Shown piece by piece: positions 1 to 23,200 of a stretch of 64,000 nt of DNA. The translations under genes were made by a program, and so were the position numbers. Source of the stretch: Seriola aureovittata (lineage: Eukaryota > Chordata > Actinopteri > Carangiformes > Carangidae); contig NC_079380.1 in the NCBI RefSeq assembly GCF_021018895.1, positions 8,047,736 to 8,111,735 of the forward strand, read 5' to 3'. The notes beneath the pieces are model-generated. The model ran no database searches, was not told the origin of the DNA, and was given only the letters and a program-made list of their open reading frames with translations. Within the stretch, counting starts at the first letter, position 1, and every line of letters begins with the position of its first letter.

Positions 1-619
1 ATAGCTGCGTTCGTTGTCAAAAAAAAAAAGCCCTGCGAAGTCAAGAAGTGTGTTATTTTTGTCGGTCATTTATCACACAGATTCAAACCCAGATTTAAAC
101 CCGTTTACATTACAGTAGACGCTTCTCATCAGTCAGAGGTCTCTTACATGTCAGATATGAAACAACACAGTTTTGGGGGCCAGAGGAGTAGGTCAGTGTG
201 TCCACCAGTACATTATAAACCGAGGGTCTGTCATCTCAAGGTTTCTGAAAACTATTTGAGGTATTTCTGATATTTGGGGCTGATATATTGCACCAATCTA
301 ACTAAGTACACAGAGTAGCATTTATCTATGATTTTCTACTTCTCAAGAATCATGGGACTGTGAAACTCTGCTGAACCCAGACTAATGAGCAGCTCTTTGA
401 GGCAATGGGACTGAACAGACTTTTTAAATGGTTTGAGAAACTAATGTGGACCTAATTTGCAAAATGATTGCAGAACAAAAACAAAACTTAATAATTTAAT
501 AATGTAATAACATTGATAATGATAGTTATTTTAGTCGAAATACATAGTTTTATCCCTACTTGAAGAGAAAAACTTTTCCAAAAAATTACTCTGAACAATG
601 AACTCTCTCCTCTCCTCAG
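1..619 (+). other. intron sequence upstream of the first visible transporter exon
   Basis: No coding exon is recognisable here. The first exon of the glutamate transporter seen in this window begins at 620 after a pyrimidine-rich cag acceptor, in the middle of a codon. The stretch is therefore most simply the 3' part of an intron whose upstream exons, encoding the N-terminus and first membrane helix, lie left of the window. Confidence 0.6.
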
Positions 620-11409
<10,790 letters not shown>

Positions 11410-11996
11410 TTTGGATTTTTACTACCACAAAGCTTCCCCATCAATTTGTTTCCGTTTTATGACAGCTTTCCCCACTTTAGTGCACCACTCTGCTTTTTAG
11501 CAACGGTCCAGCAGAGGTCCACAGTGGATTTCCAGCTGGTTACGTTGCTACTTCTTATATCTGTTATGAGTTCAGTGAACCTGGTCGACAGGACTGATCG
11601 ATAAGCTCACTTTGAGCGTAATATTCATAGATATTAAAATGTTGTAATGACAACATGCTGTAACATTCCTGAAAACCAGCCCTGACATTTGGTTTTCTGC
11701 AACAGAGCTTAAATGGAGCGTTGTTTCCCTTGTTTAATCATCTGATTTCCTTTTTATAACTCTGTTACTGTGTTGATTTGTCATTTTATAACCAAACTTA
11801 AAATGATCCCGTATGCCTGAAATTCTTTAAATATGCCTGATACCACAGAATTGTGATTCTGCTCTTGATGAGAAAAGTATGTTGCTGTTGTTACCAGCCT
11901 TTTAATGCACAACCACGGGTTATAAGTTGCTCCTTTGGTCAACTCCTTCTCTTCTACTTTTAATTTCTTGGCAGGAAGTGAAAATTATTAAACTTG

Positions 11997-13337
11997 AAGG
12001 AATCGTTTGACATTTTGGGAAATATGCTTTCTTGCTTGGTTGCAGAGAGTCAAAATCCATCTATCAACACCTCTGAACTTCACTAAATAGCACCTTATAT
12101 CTCTTAAAATACTAACTTGTTTTCCGGGTTCTAGGACTCATTCCTGCAGCACTCTATGTCAATGTGCTGCCTGCATGTTTGTCCCACCTGTTTTGTTGCT
12201 GCTGCTTCGTGTCAAATTTATTTTATACATCTGTTTCTTTCATGAGCCAGTAAGATCAGAAAACATTACTGACAGAGATATATTGTTAATAGGTACAAGA
12301 TGCGTCATATTAAAGGACCTATTTTTTTGCTGTGGCTTCATAGCCTACATTAGCATTAGCAGCTGTTTACTTACCAGTCCAAAAGAAATTTGAGTTCAGA
12401 ATCAAACTTCATTTCTTTACTCACCAAGAGTGAGTGGAAAAGGAATGCTAATGTTAGCTCTTGTTTCTATCATTTTTTTTCTTCTACTGAAGTTTGCATG
12501 CTAACCAGCTAGCCCCGTTCCGTCTCGTCACTTCCCCATAGCGACTCACTGTAGCCTCCACTGCCCTGATGTCTTAGTGCTGCTCAGAGGGCATTTTAAA
12601 CCCTCTTGTCTTGTGAAGACAATGGCGGCTGAACGATTACCACCACCCACTCCCGGCAAGAAACCATTTTTGGTGGCAGAGAAAACTTACATATAGCTCC
12701 TTTAATTGTAGTGCTACAGGTCAAGTAGCTAAACCAACTTCTGAACAACAGATTTATTTTTGGCGGCAGAGGAAATTGCTGTCGTAATCAGGAGCTACAG
12801 TGTGTGACTCTGCAGGTGCATGCAGGTCGTTGAATAAGTATTTGCATTAAAGCAGTAATAAGTTAATGTGTCCATCTGGGGGCACCTCGGTGGATCACTT
12901 GGTAGAGCGCGAACTACATGCTTTGTCCTGACAGCAGCAGTCCGGGTTCGAGTCTGACCCGTAGCCCGTTGCTGCATTTCAGCCCCTCTCTCTCTCCCTG
13001 CCTTTCCTGTCTCTCTCTCGTTCAATGAGCTATCAGAATAAAGAAAAAATGCCCCAAAAAATAACAACAAAAAAAAATGTGTCCATCTTATGCTTTAGTA
13101 TTTTCTTTGACGAAAAATGTAATACATCTCGTCATAGTTCTCGTTTTTTAATGGTAACTTTTTATTTAGTTTTATTCTCATTTTTGTTTCTTTACACTAA
13201 GCTAAGGTAAGCAGCTGTTGGTTGGATATATATATATGTTAATGTGCAGACACCAGAGTGGTATCAGTGGTATCAATCTAACGCTAGGCTATAAAGCCAA
13301 CAAGCATATTTCCCAATATATATCAAACTATTCCTTT
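11997..13337. mobile_element. nonautonomous DNA transposon with terminal inverted repeats, interrupted by later insertions
   Basis: The left end (aaggaatcgtttgacatttt, then gggaaatatgct) is the imperfect inverse of the right end, which closes with 'caaactattccttt'. These ends match a very common teleost MITE. The body holds unrelated inserts, including a SINE at 12878-13075 and probably another element near 12310-12705. No transposase is encoded, and no matching target-site duplication was found, so the outer limits are approximate. Confidence 0.55.
12878..13075 (+). mobile_element. tRNA-derived SINE with intact 13-base target-site duplication
   Basis: The 5' part is tRNA-like. It has an A-box-like segment (tggatcacttggtagag) and a clear pol III B box (gggttcgagtctgacc). 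A tRNA-unrelated pyrimidine-rich body (tctctctctccctgcctttcc) and an A-rich tail follow. The same 13 bases, aatgtgtccatct, flank it at 12865-12877 and 13076-13088, the mark of LINE-driven retroposition. The preserved duplication indicates a fairly recent insertion into the surrounding MITE. It is not a functional tRNA gene, since no cloverleaf can be folded downstream of the B box. Confidence 0.85.
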
Positions 13338-13749
13338 AAATGCCCTCAAGAATACAAGAAGACATTATTTTTATAATTCTCTACCTTCTTGCATCTCTAC
13401 ATTTTCATCCTCAGTGCTCTTCTTGCACGTCACCTCATTTTCCTTGACAGCAGTCACTATTGATGTTAATATTGTCTATATTATCTATGGTTTGTATTTT
13501 CTTGTTGTGGTCTGGTGTCTGAAATGATGAGTAACAGGCATGCTGTTTTAATTTTGTTGTATGTTTAAATTTACTAGTTATTTTACTATTACTTGCGTTT
13601 ATCATTTTGAGTTCTTAATTGCTGTAAATTAACTTCATCAGTCTCCTCTGTCCCACTGAATTGCCTTTCATATTAAATTAAAAATGCCTCCCTACATCCT
13701 TAGGTCTTAACTCAGATTCACAGGTCCAGATTGTGTGTAAATTGTATGT

Positions 13750-13755
13750 AATAAA
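13750..13755 (+). terminator. candidate polyadenylation signal (AATAAA) for the glutamate transporter
   Basis: A canonical AATAAA lies about 2.3 kb after the transporter stop codon. It would imply a long 3' UTR containing the MITE and SINE. Other AATAAA hexamers exist in this AT-rich region, so the choice is tentative. Confidence 0.2.
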
Positions 13756-14485
13756 ATCTTAGAGAATTATTTGAAATAACTTCTAATGATTCCTCTGTGT
13801 TTTCTCTGCTGTCTAAGTAACTTGTACAATCTGTGGGGGGATTTGCACTCTAAACGGGACGTGCGTCAGTGTTTGGTGTCTAAAGACAAAGGAAAAATCT
13901 GGCAGACCGAGATATTACTGGGTGGAAAAGTTGCAACAGACACACAAACAAAAAAAAGAGAGAAAAAAAGAGGCTGCGCTTACACATTGATGAAACAAAG
14001 ACACACAGAGATACAAACACACTTAATCCTCTCAAAGAATAGTTAGAGATGGGAGAGGCAGGAGAGAGTGAGTGATGGGAGAGGAATCGGAGGGCGGCAG
14101 ATGGCCAGAAAGACGTCAATCCTTTTCATTCTTCCCAGACAGCATAAGGGCACTGTGGGTAATTGCAAGCAGGACTGACGTTAGCTTTGGGTCACTGCAC
14201 GTCAGAGAGGAGAGCAGAATGAGGTGGAGGGAAAAGGTAAAATGCAGCAGGTCACTGCTCGGCAGAAATCTGACACTGTCGTGAAGTTTGTCTGAAACGA
14301 TGGGAAATTTAAGTTGATTGATTGGACGCTGTAGCCGACGGCAGTCTGTGGAATGAGGCTGTAATCTGTCCTGTAGCATGAGAGAGAGCTGTCCCTGCAA
14401 CACATGACATGGGGATATCACACCATCTGAGGCGACAGGGGGTCAGGAATTTAATCACTGCAGTCATTGAGAGGACTCGAGGTCC

Positions 14486-14501
14486 TGTGTGTGTGTTTGT
14501 G

Positions 14502-14532
<31 letters not shown>
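14486..14532. repeat. (TG)n microsatellite
   Basis: A TG run of about 47 bases with two or three single-base interruptions (gtttgt, gtgcgt). It is intergenic. Confidence 0.93.
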
Positions 14533-14834
14533 AAGGGGTGGGGGGATTGTATTAGGAGCTTAATTTGCTCTAAAACCCTGTCAGTTTTCTTTACTTCAGC
14601 TCAACTCAAACATATTCTTGAGTCTTTAGTTTTTATTACTGTTGAACATGTGGGAACAATGTTATTCAACAATTCAGTTGTTTGATATTATGTTCCCTGA
14701 AATGTAACTAAACTCAGTGGAGATTCATTTACTGGACCTCAAAACTAAATAATTCACAGATAAAGACAAATGGTCACAGTAAACAGCTCAAACTGAAACA
14801 AATGAAATATAAATCTAATAATATAGTGATGATG

Positions 14835-15150
14835 TAGAGCTGCAGAATTTTCTTCATTTAATAGTCTGACAATTATTGTATTGAATAATTGATTAATCTT
14901 TTTTTTGAAATATCTGAAAATAGTAAAAAAAAATGTCCATAACCTTAAGATATTGAATTTGAAACGATGATAGGAGCTGGAACCATCAAATATTTGAGTC
15001 AAATATTTGATGGTTCCAGCTCCTATCATCAAAATAATTTGACATTTCTGCTTGGAAAAAAAAGTATATAAATGATTAATTATCAGAATAGATTCCAATT
15101 AATTTTCTCTTGATTAACTAATCAATTAGTCGACTAATTGTTTCAGCTCT
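14835..15150. mobile_element. MITE copy, 'ggctgcaact' family, containing a perfect hairpin (copy C)
   Basis: Bounded by 'tagagctgcag' on the left and 'ttgtttcagctct' on the right, with attgattaat/attaatc-like subterminal segments. Its centre has been converted into an inverted duplication, listed separately at 14966-15030. Confidence 0.5.
14966..15030. repeat. perfect 30-base inverted repeat with 5-base loop
   Basis: The 30 bases at 14966-14995 are exactly the reverse complement of 15001-15030, separated by gagtc. Each arm contains aggagctggaacc. A transcript from either strand would fold into an unbroken 30-base-pair stem. Confidence 0.95.
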
Positions 15151-16653
15151 AAATCATATTATTCATGTATAAATCAGTGAATCAGTAGTAAATTCTAAAC
15201 CAGTTTAATGACTTAATATGATATTTCACATGTGATAAAGGTAGGGATCTCAAAGTTTTATCTGCTACCAGCTTGGTATAATTAACCCAGTTAATTCATG
15301 TGGTAATGTACAATTAATCCATTCAGAAATCCATGATTAATATCTGAATTTTTCCCCGCCTCAGAAACTTGAACATGTCTCTTTTTTGGAGAGCACGGAA
15401 TGAAAATATCATAATGCAAGTCATCTGGATCATATGGAACAAATGAACATGATCATTTCAAGATGAGGAGATGCAGTATTTGGATACTCTGGAGTCTTTT
15501 ATGTCATACTCCAGTAAATTAAATCCACTGGCACAAGGAGTGAGACAAATGTCCAGGGTTGTGCAGCAGTGCTGTTTCACAAAACACAGTCTGACATCTA
15601 GAGGCAGGATCACTCATCACATATGGCAGACTGGAATAGATGCACAGATCATTTCACCATCCGTATTCATTCATATCAGTGAATGACCATAAAACTAAAA
15701 GGTGCACCGACGTAAAGTATCCAGTGTGCTTCACCTACTAATAATACTGCATACATGCCTTACATTCTCCCAGAGCCACTGCACAGTCATGTGGAAGGGA
15801 TTCAGAAATCCATGGCATGATTGATAAAATATGATCTTTATTAAATAACATGAGACATACATATATATATTTATATTTATATATCTCTACTGTACATCCT
15901 AAGAATATACGCAAGTCACACCACATCCACACAGTCAAAACAATTCATAAAATGATCATATATTCCACTATTACTTTATTAGAGTAAACCTCAAAAACAG
16001 AAACTTTTTTGAGAATTAAACATTCACGTCCTTCAGGTTTGCAAAATATTTCATTCATAATGGGTGCAGTCATCTTGTACAAGTACAATAGATTCCAGTT
16101 GTGACTGGTATTCACAAAAAAGAAGTCCCTTTGAAAAAAAAACCCTTCATACCACTCCTGCAACATAATCCACTTCTCCTCTTGCTGTGTATAGCATCTT
16201 TGATATCTTGAAAAGCACTATAAATAAAATGTATTGTTGTTATTATTATTAGTAGTACCATTATGTCGATCCATCCATATCCACTGACAACTGGATATAA
16301 CTGACAAAATATGGTTAAATATACTGCTTCCATCATCATCTTCTGTTCTGCTGGAAACTGCATTTAGCCGTATCGTGGGAAAGGGCTGCCTGTGTTGAAC
16401 AAGTCGGGTAAAGTCTATCGGCCCACACTGTATATCCACAGGTTTTTTTGAGTGTCCAGATGTTCATTCTTTTTGGCATCAAATGACCAATATACTATCA
16501 AATGTTGTTAGGGTTGACATACCTTGTTTACCAAGCAGTCTTCTGCCTTAATCTGTGAAGATGTAAAAAAGGCCCTTTGTCTTTCTTGACTGCAGGTGCA
16601 GACACCATACTGTAAAATATAAACCCATGCATAGTTTATAGATCAATGAGTGG

Positions 16654-17500
16654 GTGTCCTCTTTTCACAGTTATTTAGCCATTTCTAAATCTTTGAGTGT
16701 TCCCAGGAGCACAGTGGCCTCAGTAATTATGTCATGGAAGGAATTTGAAACCACCAGGACTATTGTTAGAGTTGGTCGTCCAGCCAAACTGAGTAACAGG
16801 GCAAGAAGGGCCTTGGTCAAGGTGGTGACCAAAGCTTTAAAAGTCCTCAAGCTGCCGTAAGGACGATCATCTCAGCAGCCCTCCATCAATCGGGCTTTTA
16901 AAGCGGCTAACATAGAAGCCGTTTTGATGGTGGTGACTCAGCAACAGGGAAACATGGTCAGAATTGAGGGAAAGGTTAATTCAGCCAAATGAACAGAGGT
17001 CCTTGAAGAAAACCTGCTCCAGAGGGCACGCAAGACTGAGACTGGGTTTAACAGTTTGCCTTTCAGCACAACAATGACCAGGAACAAGCAGACAAGACGA
17101 TGATGGAGTAGCTTTGGGACAAAAAGCCCATACAATATCTATGGAGAGACCTAAAGATGGCAGTTCACAGATGCCTCCCATCCAGCTTGAGAGGATCGTC
17201 CAGGAAGAACAGGACAAACTTCCCATATCCAGGTGTGCAAAGCTTGTAGAGGCTTGCCCACAAACACTCAAAGCTGTAATTGCTGCCAAAAGGGCTAGTG
17301 CTGAATTAAGGGTAAATAATTAAGGGTAAGGGTAAGTAAAATATCAGGTCTTTAATGAATTTGCAAAAAATATCTGAAAAACTGTAACCCAATAACCCGT
17401 TTGAGTGTAGACTGAGGGGCAAAATTGGCAATTTTATCCATTTACAAAATAAAGCGTGAAACAAGGAAAGTGGTCTGCATACTTTCTGAAGCCACCGTAT
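16654..17500 (+). mobile_element. decayed Tc1/mariner-type transposon
   Basis: The frame from 16654 encodes an HTH segment typical of teleost Tc1 transposases (SKSLSVPRSTVASVI, then GRPAKLS) before stops appear. Farther along, out-of-frame remnants match the C-terminal part (YLWRDLKMAVHR near 17140-17180). The 3' end 'tgcatactttctgaagccac' at 17475-17494 resembles the usual Tc1 terminal repeat. No matching left terminal repeat was found, and the DDE-containing middle is missing. This is a dead copy. Confidence 0.75.
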
Positions 17501-18051
17501 GGAAACCGATATAGTTAAAACCTATATGTAAAATGTATCTGACTGCATATATACTGTCAACTGTGTGAACCCTTTAAAACTAAAGGAAAAGGAATCTATT
17601 CTCTCCCACAGAAAACGCTGCTCCTGAAGTGCCTGAAACGTCTTGTTTGTATCCCAGCCCTTATCCATGACACTATGTTGTAGCCAGTTTGAAACGTATT
17701 CAAACTAAGCTAGTTAGAGCGAAAGCTGGGAAGAGTTTGGATAGTTTTAGCCTGTCGCCATGTAGAGAAGACACTGTTATATACAAATAACCGATGGTGC
17801 TGGTTGACTATACAGACGGTTGGTGACAGCAGAATAACATCTTACTAGCCACAGCAGACGTTTTCCACTTCAAGCTTCATTTTAGTGCATTTCCTCCTAC
17901 AACAGGGGCATATATAGAAAAATGTTATATACAAATTGTGATTAAAAGACTAGATCCACCATTATGTCACACAATAAGCCGGGAATTGCCTAATATTTTC
18001 CAAACAGACTCGTCCTGCTGTAATCTTTGTTGCTGCAGATGTTCGTGCTGT

Positions 18052-18510
18052 TCACTCTCGTATTGTGGATCTTTTAAGGAGGCCTCTCTGGGAGGCCAGA
18101 GATAATATTGCCTGTTTCAGTACCGGGCTCAGCTGAAGGGCTGCATTATGGGAAGTTTTAAAGATTCCAAGGCGTTCCCAGGCCAGATGAGATATATAGT
18201 CTCTCCAGCGTGTTCTGGGTCTACACTGGGGGATCCTACTAGTTGGGCGTGCCTGGAAAACCTCTGATGGCACCCAGGAGATCAGGTTCAGATGCCTGAA
18301 CCACCTTAACTGGCTCTTTCCAGTGCATAAAACAACGACTCTTCTCCATGCTTCCTCCATATGTCTGACCTCCTTACTCTGTCTCTAAGTGGGAGTCCAG
18401 CCACTGCACAGAGGAAACTCATTTCAGCTGTTTGTACTTGTGATCTTATTCTTTCTGTCTCTACCCAAAACTCATGAGTATAGGTATGAGGGTCGGAATG
18501 AAATTACACT
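18052..18510 (-). mobile_element. LINE (non-LTR retrotransposon) 3' fragment
   Basis: On the minus strand, 18360-18052 encodes a segment containing LRWFRHLNLISWVPSEVFQA and CRPRTRWRDYISHLAWERLG. This resembles the C-terminal tail found after reverse transcriptase in fish LINEs. Sequence just upstream on that strand (to about 18510) also looks LINE-like but is not open. Reverse-transcriptase and endonuclease domains are absent, so it is a 5'-truncated relic. Confidence 0.65.
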
Positions 18511-19432
18511 ACAGCACATTGTGTAGCGTAACAAAGACAGTTAATGGAGGACAAAGCTGTGGTGCTTGCTCACACCACAGCTACTGTCAGTAGCTTTAGT
18601 TTACAGTGGTGATTAGTTGATCCCCAGACCATCAGAAGACAGTTTCGGCTTCACCAACGCGACAGAAATGTCACTTGGAGGCCCTACAGCTATACTGACC
18701 TGAGATCAGCTTTCTCCGTACATGTCCCCAAGTTGTATCCATTACACTGTGTAACTGTGTAGCATAAAAATTGGCTCTGGATCAACTGCATGAACTCTGT
18801 CTGCACCACCACCAGCCGATGAGTGATCTCTTTGGTGTCGTCGTCAGCGCAAGGTTACAGCACCGCATTTCTGACATAACTCTGACAAGTACAGGGCATC
18901 AACACCTGTAATACTAACTGTTTGGCAGTTGTGAGAGCAAAGGAACAGATAATGGCACTACAGTTCACATCTTTGGATAACACAACCAGATAAATATGCA
19001 GGGGTGAAGGGATTCCCAGCATGCAGCACTTCACAGTCTTCATTGTCACGATACGGAAACAGAGACATAAGCAAACACTGTCTACCTGGATTATAAAAAT
19101 GGTCTATCTATATCTGTATTGGGGTAGGATTAACAATTCTGTGCGTAGTATAGTATATTGAGTATTGGTGTCCGCGTGGCTCCAAATTGTGCCTATCATG
19201 CAATCATCAGTTTCACATGTGAGACTTTTGCAGATTAGCTTTTGTCAGAGATACAGTTTCTCTGACATCCCCCGGTTCCACAAATATTCCTGTGTCCAGC
19301 TGGAATGAAACATATTCCATCTGTTTCACAGTAAATCAGATTTTTGACCCGCTCCTTTATTTAGCCAAAGGTAGTGGCGTAAGTTGACACCTTCATATGA
19401 CACATTACAAACCTTGAAACTTGGTAAGATGT

Positions 19433-19478
19433 AAGAAATGACAGAGCCATACAATAAAATATGGCTCTGTCATTTCTT
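19433..19478. repeat. perfect 19-base inverted repeat with AATAAA in the loop
   Basis: 19433-19451 is the exact reverse complement of 19460-19478. The 8-base loop reads caataaaa on the plus strand. It lies 0.7 kb beyond the kcna7 stop codon, possibly within that gene's 3' UTR. Confidence 0.9.
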
Positions 19479-20209
19479 TCTTAATACTTTTCTACGAGGT
19501 TTGCTTATACAGGACTGTAAAGTTTGGTGCTAATTATAGGCAAATGGAAACCGTGGTAAAATTGGCATTCTTCAACCAAGGGAACTCTGATCAGACTGTT
19601 TTCAGTCAGTGCACAGCAGCTCAATTGAACATTAAAAAAATAATAATGAAGTAATTTCTGGGAAACTTCCTCGGAAATTATTGGCAGGTTCATTAATCTA
19701 TATTAATCTTGTTTTTCTTGCATTGCCTGAAATGAGCAAGCAGGTACCGTACGTCACTTGTGTCAGCCATGTTTATGGGCCTTAAGAAGAAGATTTGCTA
19801 CTTGAGAAAGTCTTTAAATCTACTTTTCTGTGCAGCTAATGGAATATATGTTATTGCAGCTCTACGGAAAGTCCTTTAAGGAATCTGTCTTTACAACAAC
19901 AGTACGTTTTGTCAAACAATGTGCAGGGTTTTTCAAAGAGTTACTTTTATTTATTTATTGAGAAAAACAGATGCTTGCTGTATACCTGTGTGTCAAATAT
20001 AATCATGCAGAAGTCTCAAATGTAAAAAGCATGATCACATGAGAGACATAAACAGGGGCTTGTTTCAGTCCAAGTCCTTGTGTAGATGTTTCCTCCCATG
20101 TCATTCTGACATCTATTTCAACAGTACTTATCCAGCTTGGCTCTCTCCTTCTCTTGACAAGATACTGTTTGAATTTTAGCCTGGCAAGTCTCTGTCCATC
20201 TGCTCTCTG

Positions 20210-23200
20210 TCAGACCTGAGTGACCAGAGGTTCTTTGAGGTAGAACTTTATTCCTCTCTGATCACCAGTCGCCTGTCCAGCACAAAGTCCTGCCAGAAGA
20301 GTCCCATTGAGCGGAGGACAGATACCCCTGCTGCTCTGGGCGTACAGGGGCGAGTAATCTCCCGTGCAGTCAGGCCCGTCATCCAATCCATCCTCATCTT
20401 CCTCCTCATCATCGTCCTCTCTGTCCTTTTCCCAGAGTGATGTGGCGACATGGTGGTACTCTGTGTGTTCCTCACACTCCATCTCTCGGTGATAGAAGTA
20501 GCTGAAGTTGGACACAATGACGGGCACCGGCAAAGAGATGGTGAGCACGCCGGCGATGGCGCACATGGAGCCCACCAGCTTTCCCCCAACCGTCTCTGGG
20601 TACATGTCACCGTAGCCAACTGTCGTCATGGACACCACCGCCCACCAGAAAGCCTCAGGGATGCTGGTGAATGCCGTGTCAGGTCTGTCCACCTCAGCAA
20701 AGTAGACGGCACTAGAAAAGAGTATGACGCCGATGAAGAGGAAGAAGATGAGCAGGGCAAGCTCACGGAGGCTGGCCTTCAGTGTCTGGCCCAGGATCTG
20801 GAGGCCCTTTGAGTGACGAGAGAGCTTGAAGATCCTGAAGACCCTCACCAGCCTGATGACCCTGATGAGGGCCAGAGACACGGAGGGCTGCGCGCCTTTG
20901 TCCTTAGCCAGCTCTGTGCCAATTGTGACAAAATAGGGAATGATGGCGAAGAAGTCGATGGTGTTCATGACGTCTTTGAAGAAGTGCGTCTTGCTGGGAG
21001 CGCAGGTGAAGCGTACGATGAGTTCAAACGAGAACCAGCAGATGCAAATTGTCTCTACAATGAAGAAGGGGTCCTGGAAAGGAGTGAAGCCAGGTGGGAC
21101 CAAGATGGTTTCGTTTGCTATGGTGGGGTGAGGTATGGTGGTGAATTGCTGGAACACATGAAGGAGAAAAAAGGGATGAAGGAAAAGTGGTTACAGTTGC
21201 AAAAATCAAGGCATATGAACTATTCTGCCCAACAGACACTGTTGTACCATCTGTTGTTTGTAAAACATGAGCTGGACAGAGAAATATGAGAATAAAGTGG
21301 AAAGGTACAGCAATAGTAAATAGCTCCATGGAGACGAGTGTAAACAAAGGGAAAACAAGGATGAAGCAACCTGAAGGCGGAATGAGGATAAGTGAGAAGA
21401 AGCAATCATTGTGAAAGTTTGTCCTCTGCACATTTGGGGTATTACATCTGTCATCAGGATTTGATCGAGCCAGTGAGATCTGTGATACTGTGCTAACTTT
21501 TCTCTCCTCTCCATTTTCACCCCCACCCCCCCGGCTTTATTTTTCCTTACAGACTTTTAGATAAATCAGTTTCTCTATATTTAAACACACAAAAAACATT
21601 ACGCTCATGTGACTCTGGGTTGTGTTACACCCAGACACCGGCATGACCGAGGCATTTGACACTTCGTTTTACCCGCCTGCTTGTTTTTTTCTGGGAAGTG
21701 GGTGCAGGTTTGAAATTACTCGGCATTAGTGTCTTTTAACAAGTTAGATAGAGTTACTCTAAGCGTTTTACAGCCTTGCAGCACATATTGTCCCAGACTC
21801 TGTGTATTTATGTTTTTATGTTTCTCTCTGTCCAATTGCCTCACGTCCTCATGTCTGTTTCTTTGTATGCAACACAAACTCCCTGCAAATCTTACAAAAT
21901 ACATTTTAAGACAGACACAGCTCAGTTAAGGGTGTCCTCGCAACATCCAGGGTCAGCTCGTCCCAAATCACAAGAAATTCTGCTTTGCATTGTTGCCGTG
22001 CAGACAATTTTATTTTTCTTTGCTGACGTTTTGAGGTAGCTCTGCGGTGCCCTGTTGAAGTAGCCTGTAGTCTATATTAAAACAACTCTGACATGCCAAC
22101 ACTTTGTACATGGCAACAGTCTTTGGACATTGTAATTGTCTCAACTGTTTTTACTGACTGAGATACTTTCCTACAGCAAGTCCCAGTCCTTGTGTTATCC
22201 TAAAATGTGTTCTTAAATTCAGCTTCAGGGTATATTTCAAAGTAATAGTCGTATTAGTGTTTTTGTTTCCCCAACAGTGTTGCCTTTCTGAGGTGCGATG
22301 GAGGATACATCCTCTGCTAAAGCTTAAAATGCTTCTTCTTTTTTTTCACAGAAAGCGGACTCTGGGTTTTGTCCCCCATCACTTGCCTTTGAATTACCTG
22401 AGGAGGGGATCTCCTCTCGGCCATAATGGATAGGAGGAATAACAAGAGTGACAAAGAAAGGTTGTTTTATATCATATACATATTTAAATGTGAGTGTTGT
22501 TTTAAGACAGACTTTAAAAATATGTATCTGTCCTTTAAGGTGCTGTTCATTAACTGCAATTTCCCTGGTTCGACACTGTCAAGAGCTTTTGTTTCATGTC
22601 ACTTTCCATCTCTCTCGCCTCATCTCCCTACTGTCCAAACCTCCGATACTGACATAAAATACCTATATGAATTAGTTCCAGTGGAAACTATCGATATCCA
22701 GAGTAATCTGTGTCTGTGTTTTCGGATTTGTAATGTTTTATATTAATTTGGGTGCCACAAACATCATTCCAATAACCATTACAATATATTGGGATGACAG
22801 CAGAAATCACAGAGGTCAATATATCATAACGGTAAAAAGGTAAATAGAGGCAAACCAGAGGTAAGTGAGGAAAAAGCATTTTTGAGATTTGGGTGAATTT
22901 GCTCTTTCAGTCTTCTAAACGACACAGCTGAGAGTTGTATAAATACTTTTTTTTTTTGTAACACTTTAAGTCCCCCTATTTAGCATTTAAAACCACTACA
23001 TAAATATTTCATGAATAGTTTGTAACACAGATATCAGGACATTTGGAAGTGTTTATTCATGTACAGTATTGTCAACAATTACAGCTCATACTGAAACATA
23101 ATTACAGCTGTGTTTTACTATATTGCTATTCACTATCTGTTTATATAGTAGCCTCCCCCCATTGGTGCCCACAGGAGGAGTTATAGTTGCTTATAAATAT

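Larger units (their letters stand above)
11410..20209. other. repeat-rich intergenic interval between two convergent genes
   Basis: No further exon is recognisable between the transporter stop (11409) and the kcna7 stop (20210). It should contain both 3' UTRs. Individually listed contents are a MITE with nested SINE (11997-13337), a TG array, a MITE with a perfect internal hairpin (14835-15150), a Tc1 relic (16654-17500), a LINE fragment (18052-18510) and a short perfect hairpin (19433-19478). The remainder is AT-rich sequence in which I see nothing definite. Confidence 0.7.

Noticed and set aside
12890..12965. Possible tRNA gene with A and B boxes
   Set aside because: The downstream half does not fold as a cloverleaf. 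The segment continues into a SINE body with target-site duplication, so it is a SINE head.
20813..21289. A 158-codon plus-strand frame, with another at 20450-20812
   Set aside because: Both are antisense shadows of the kcna7 second exon. Their composition follows the complementary coding strand.
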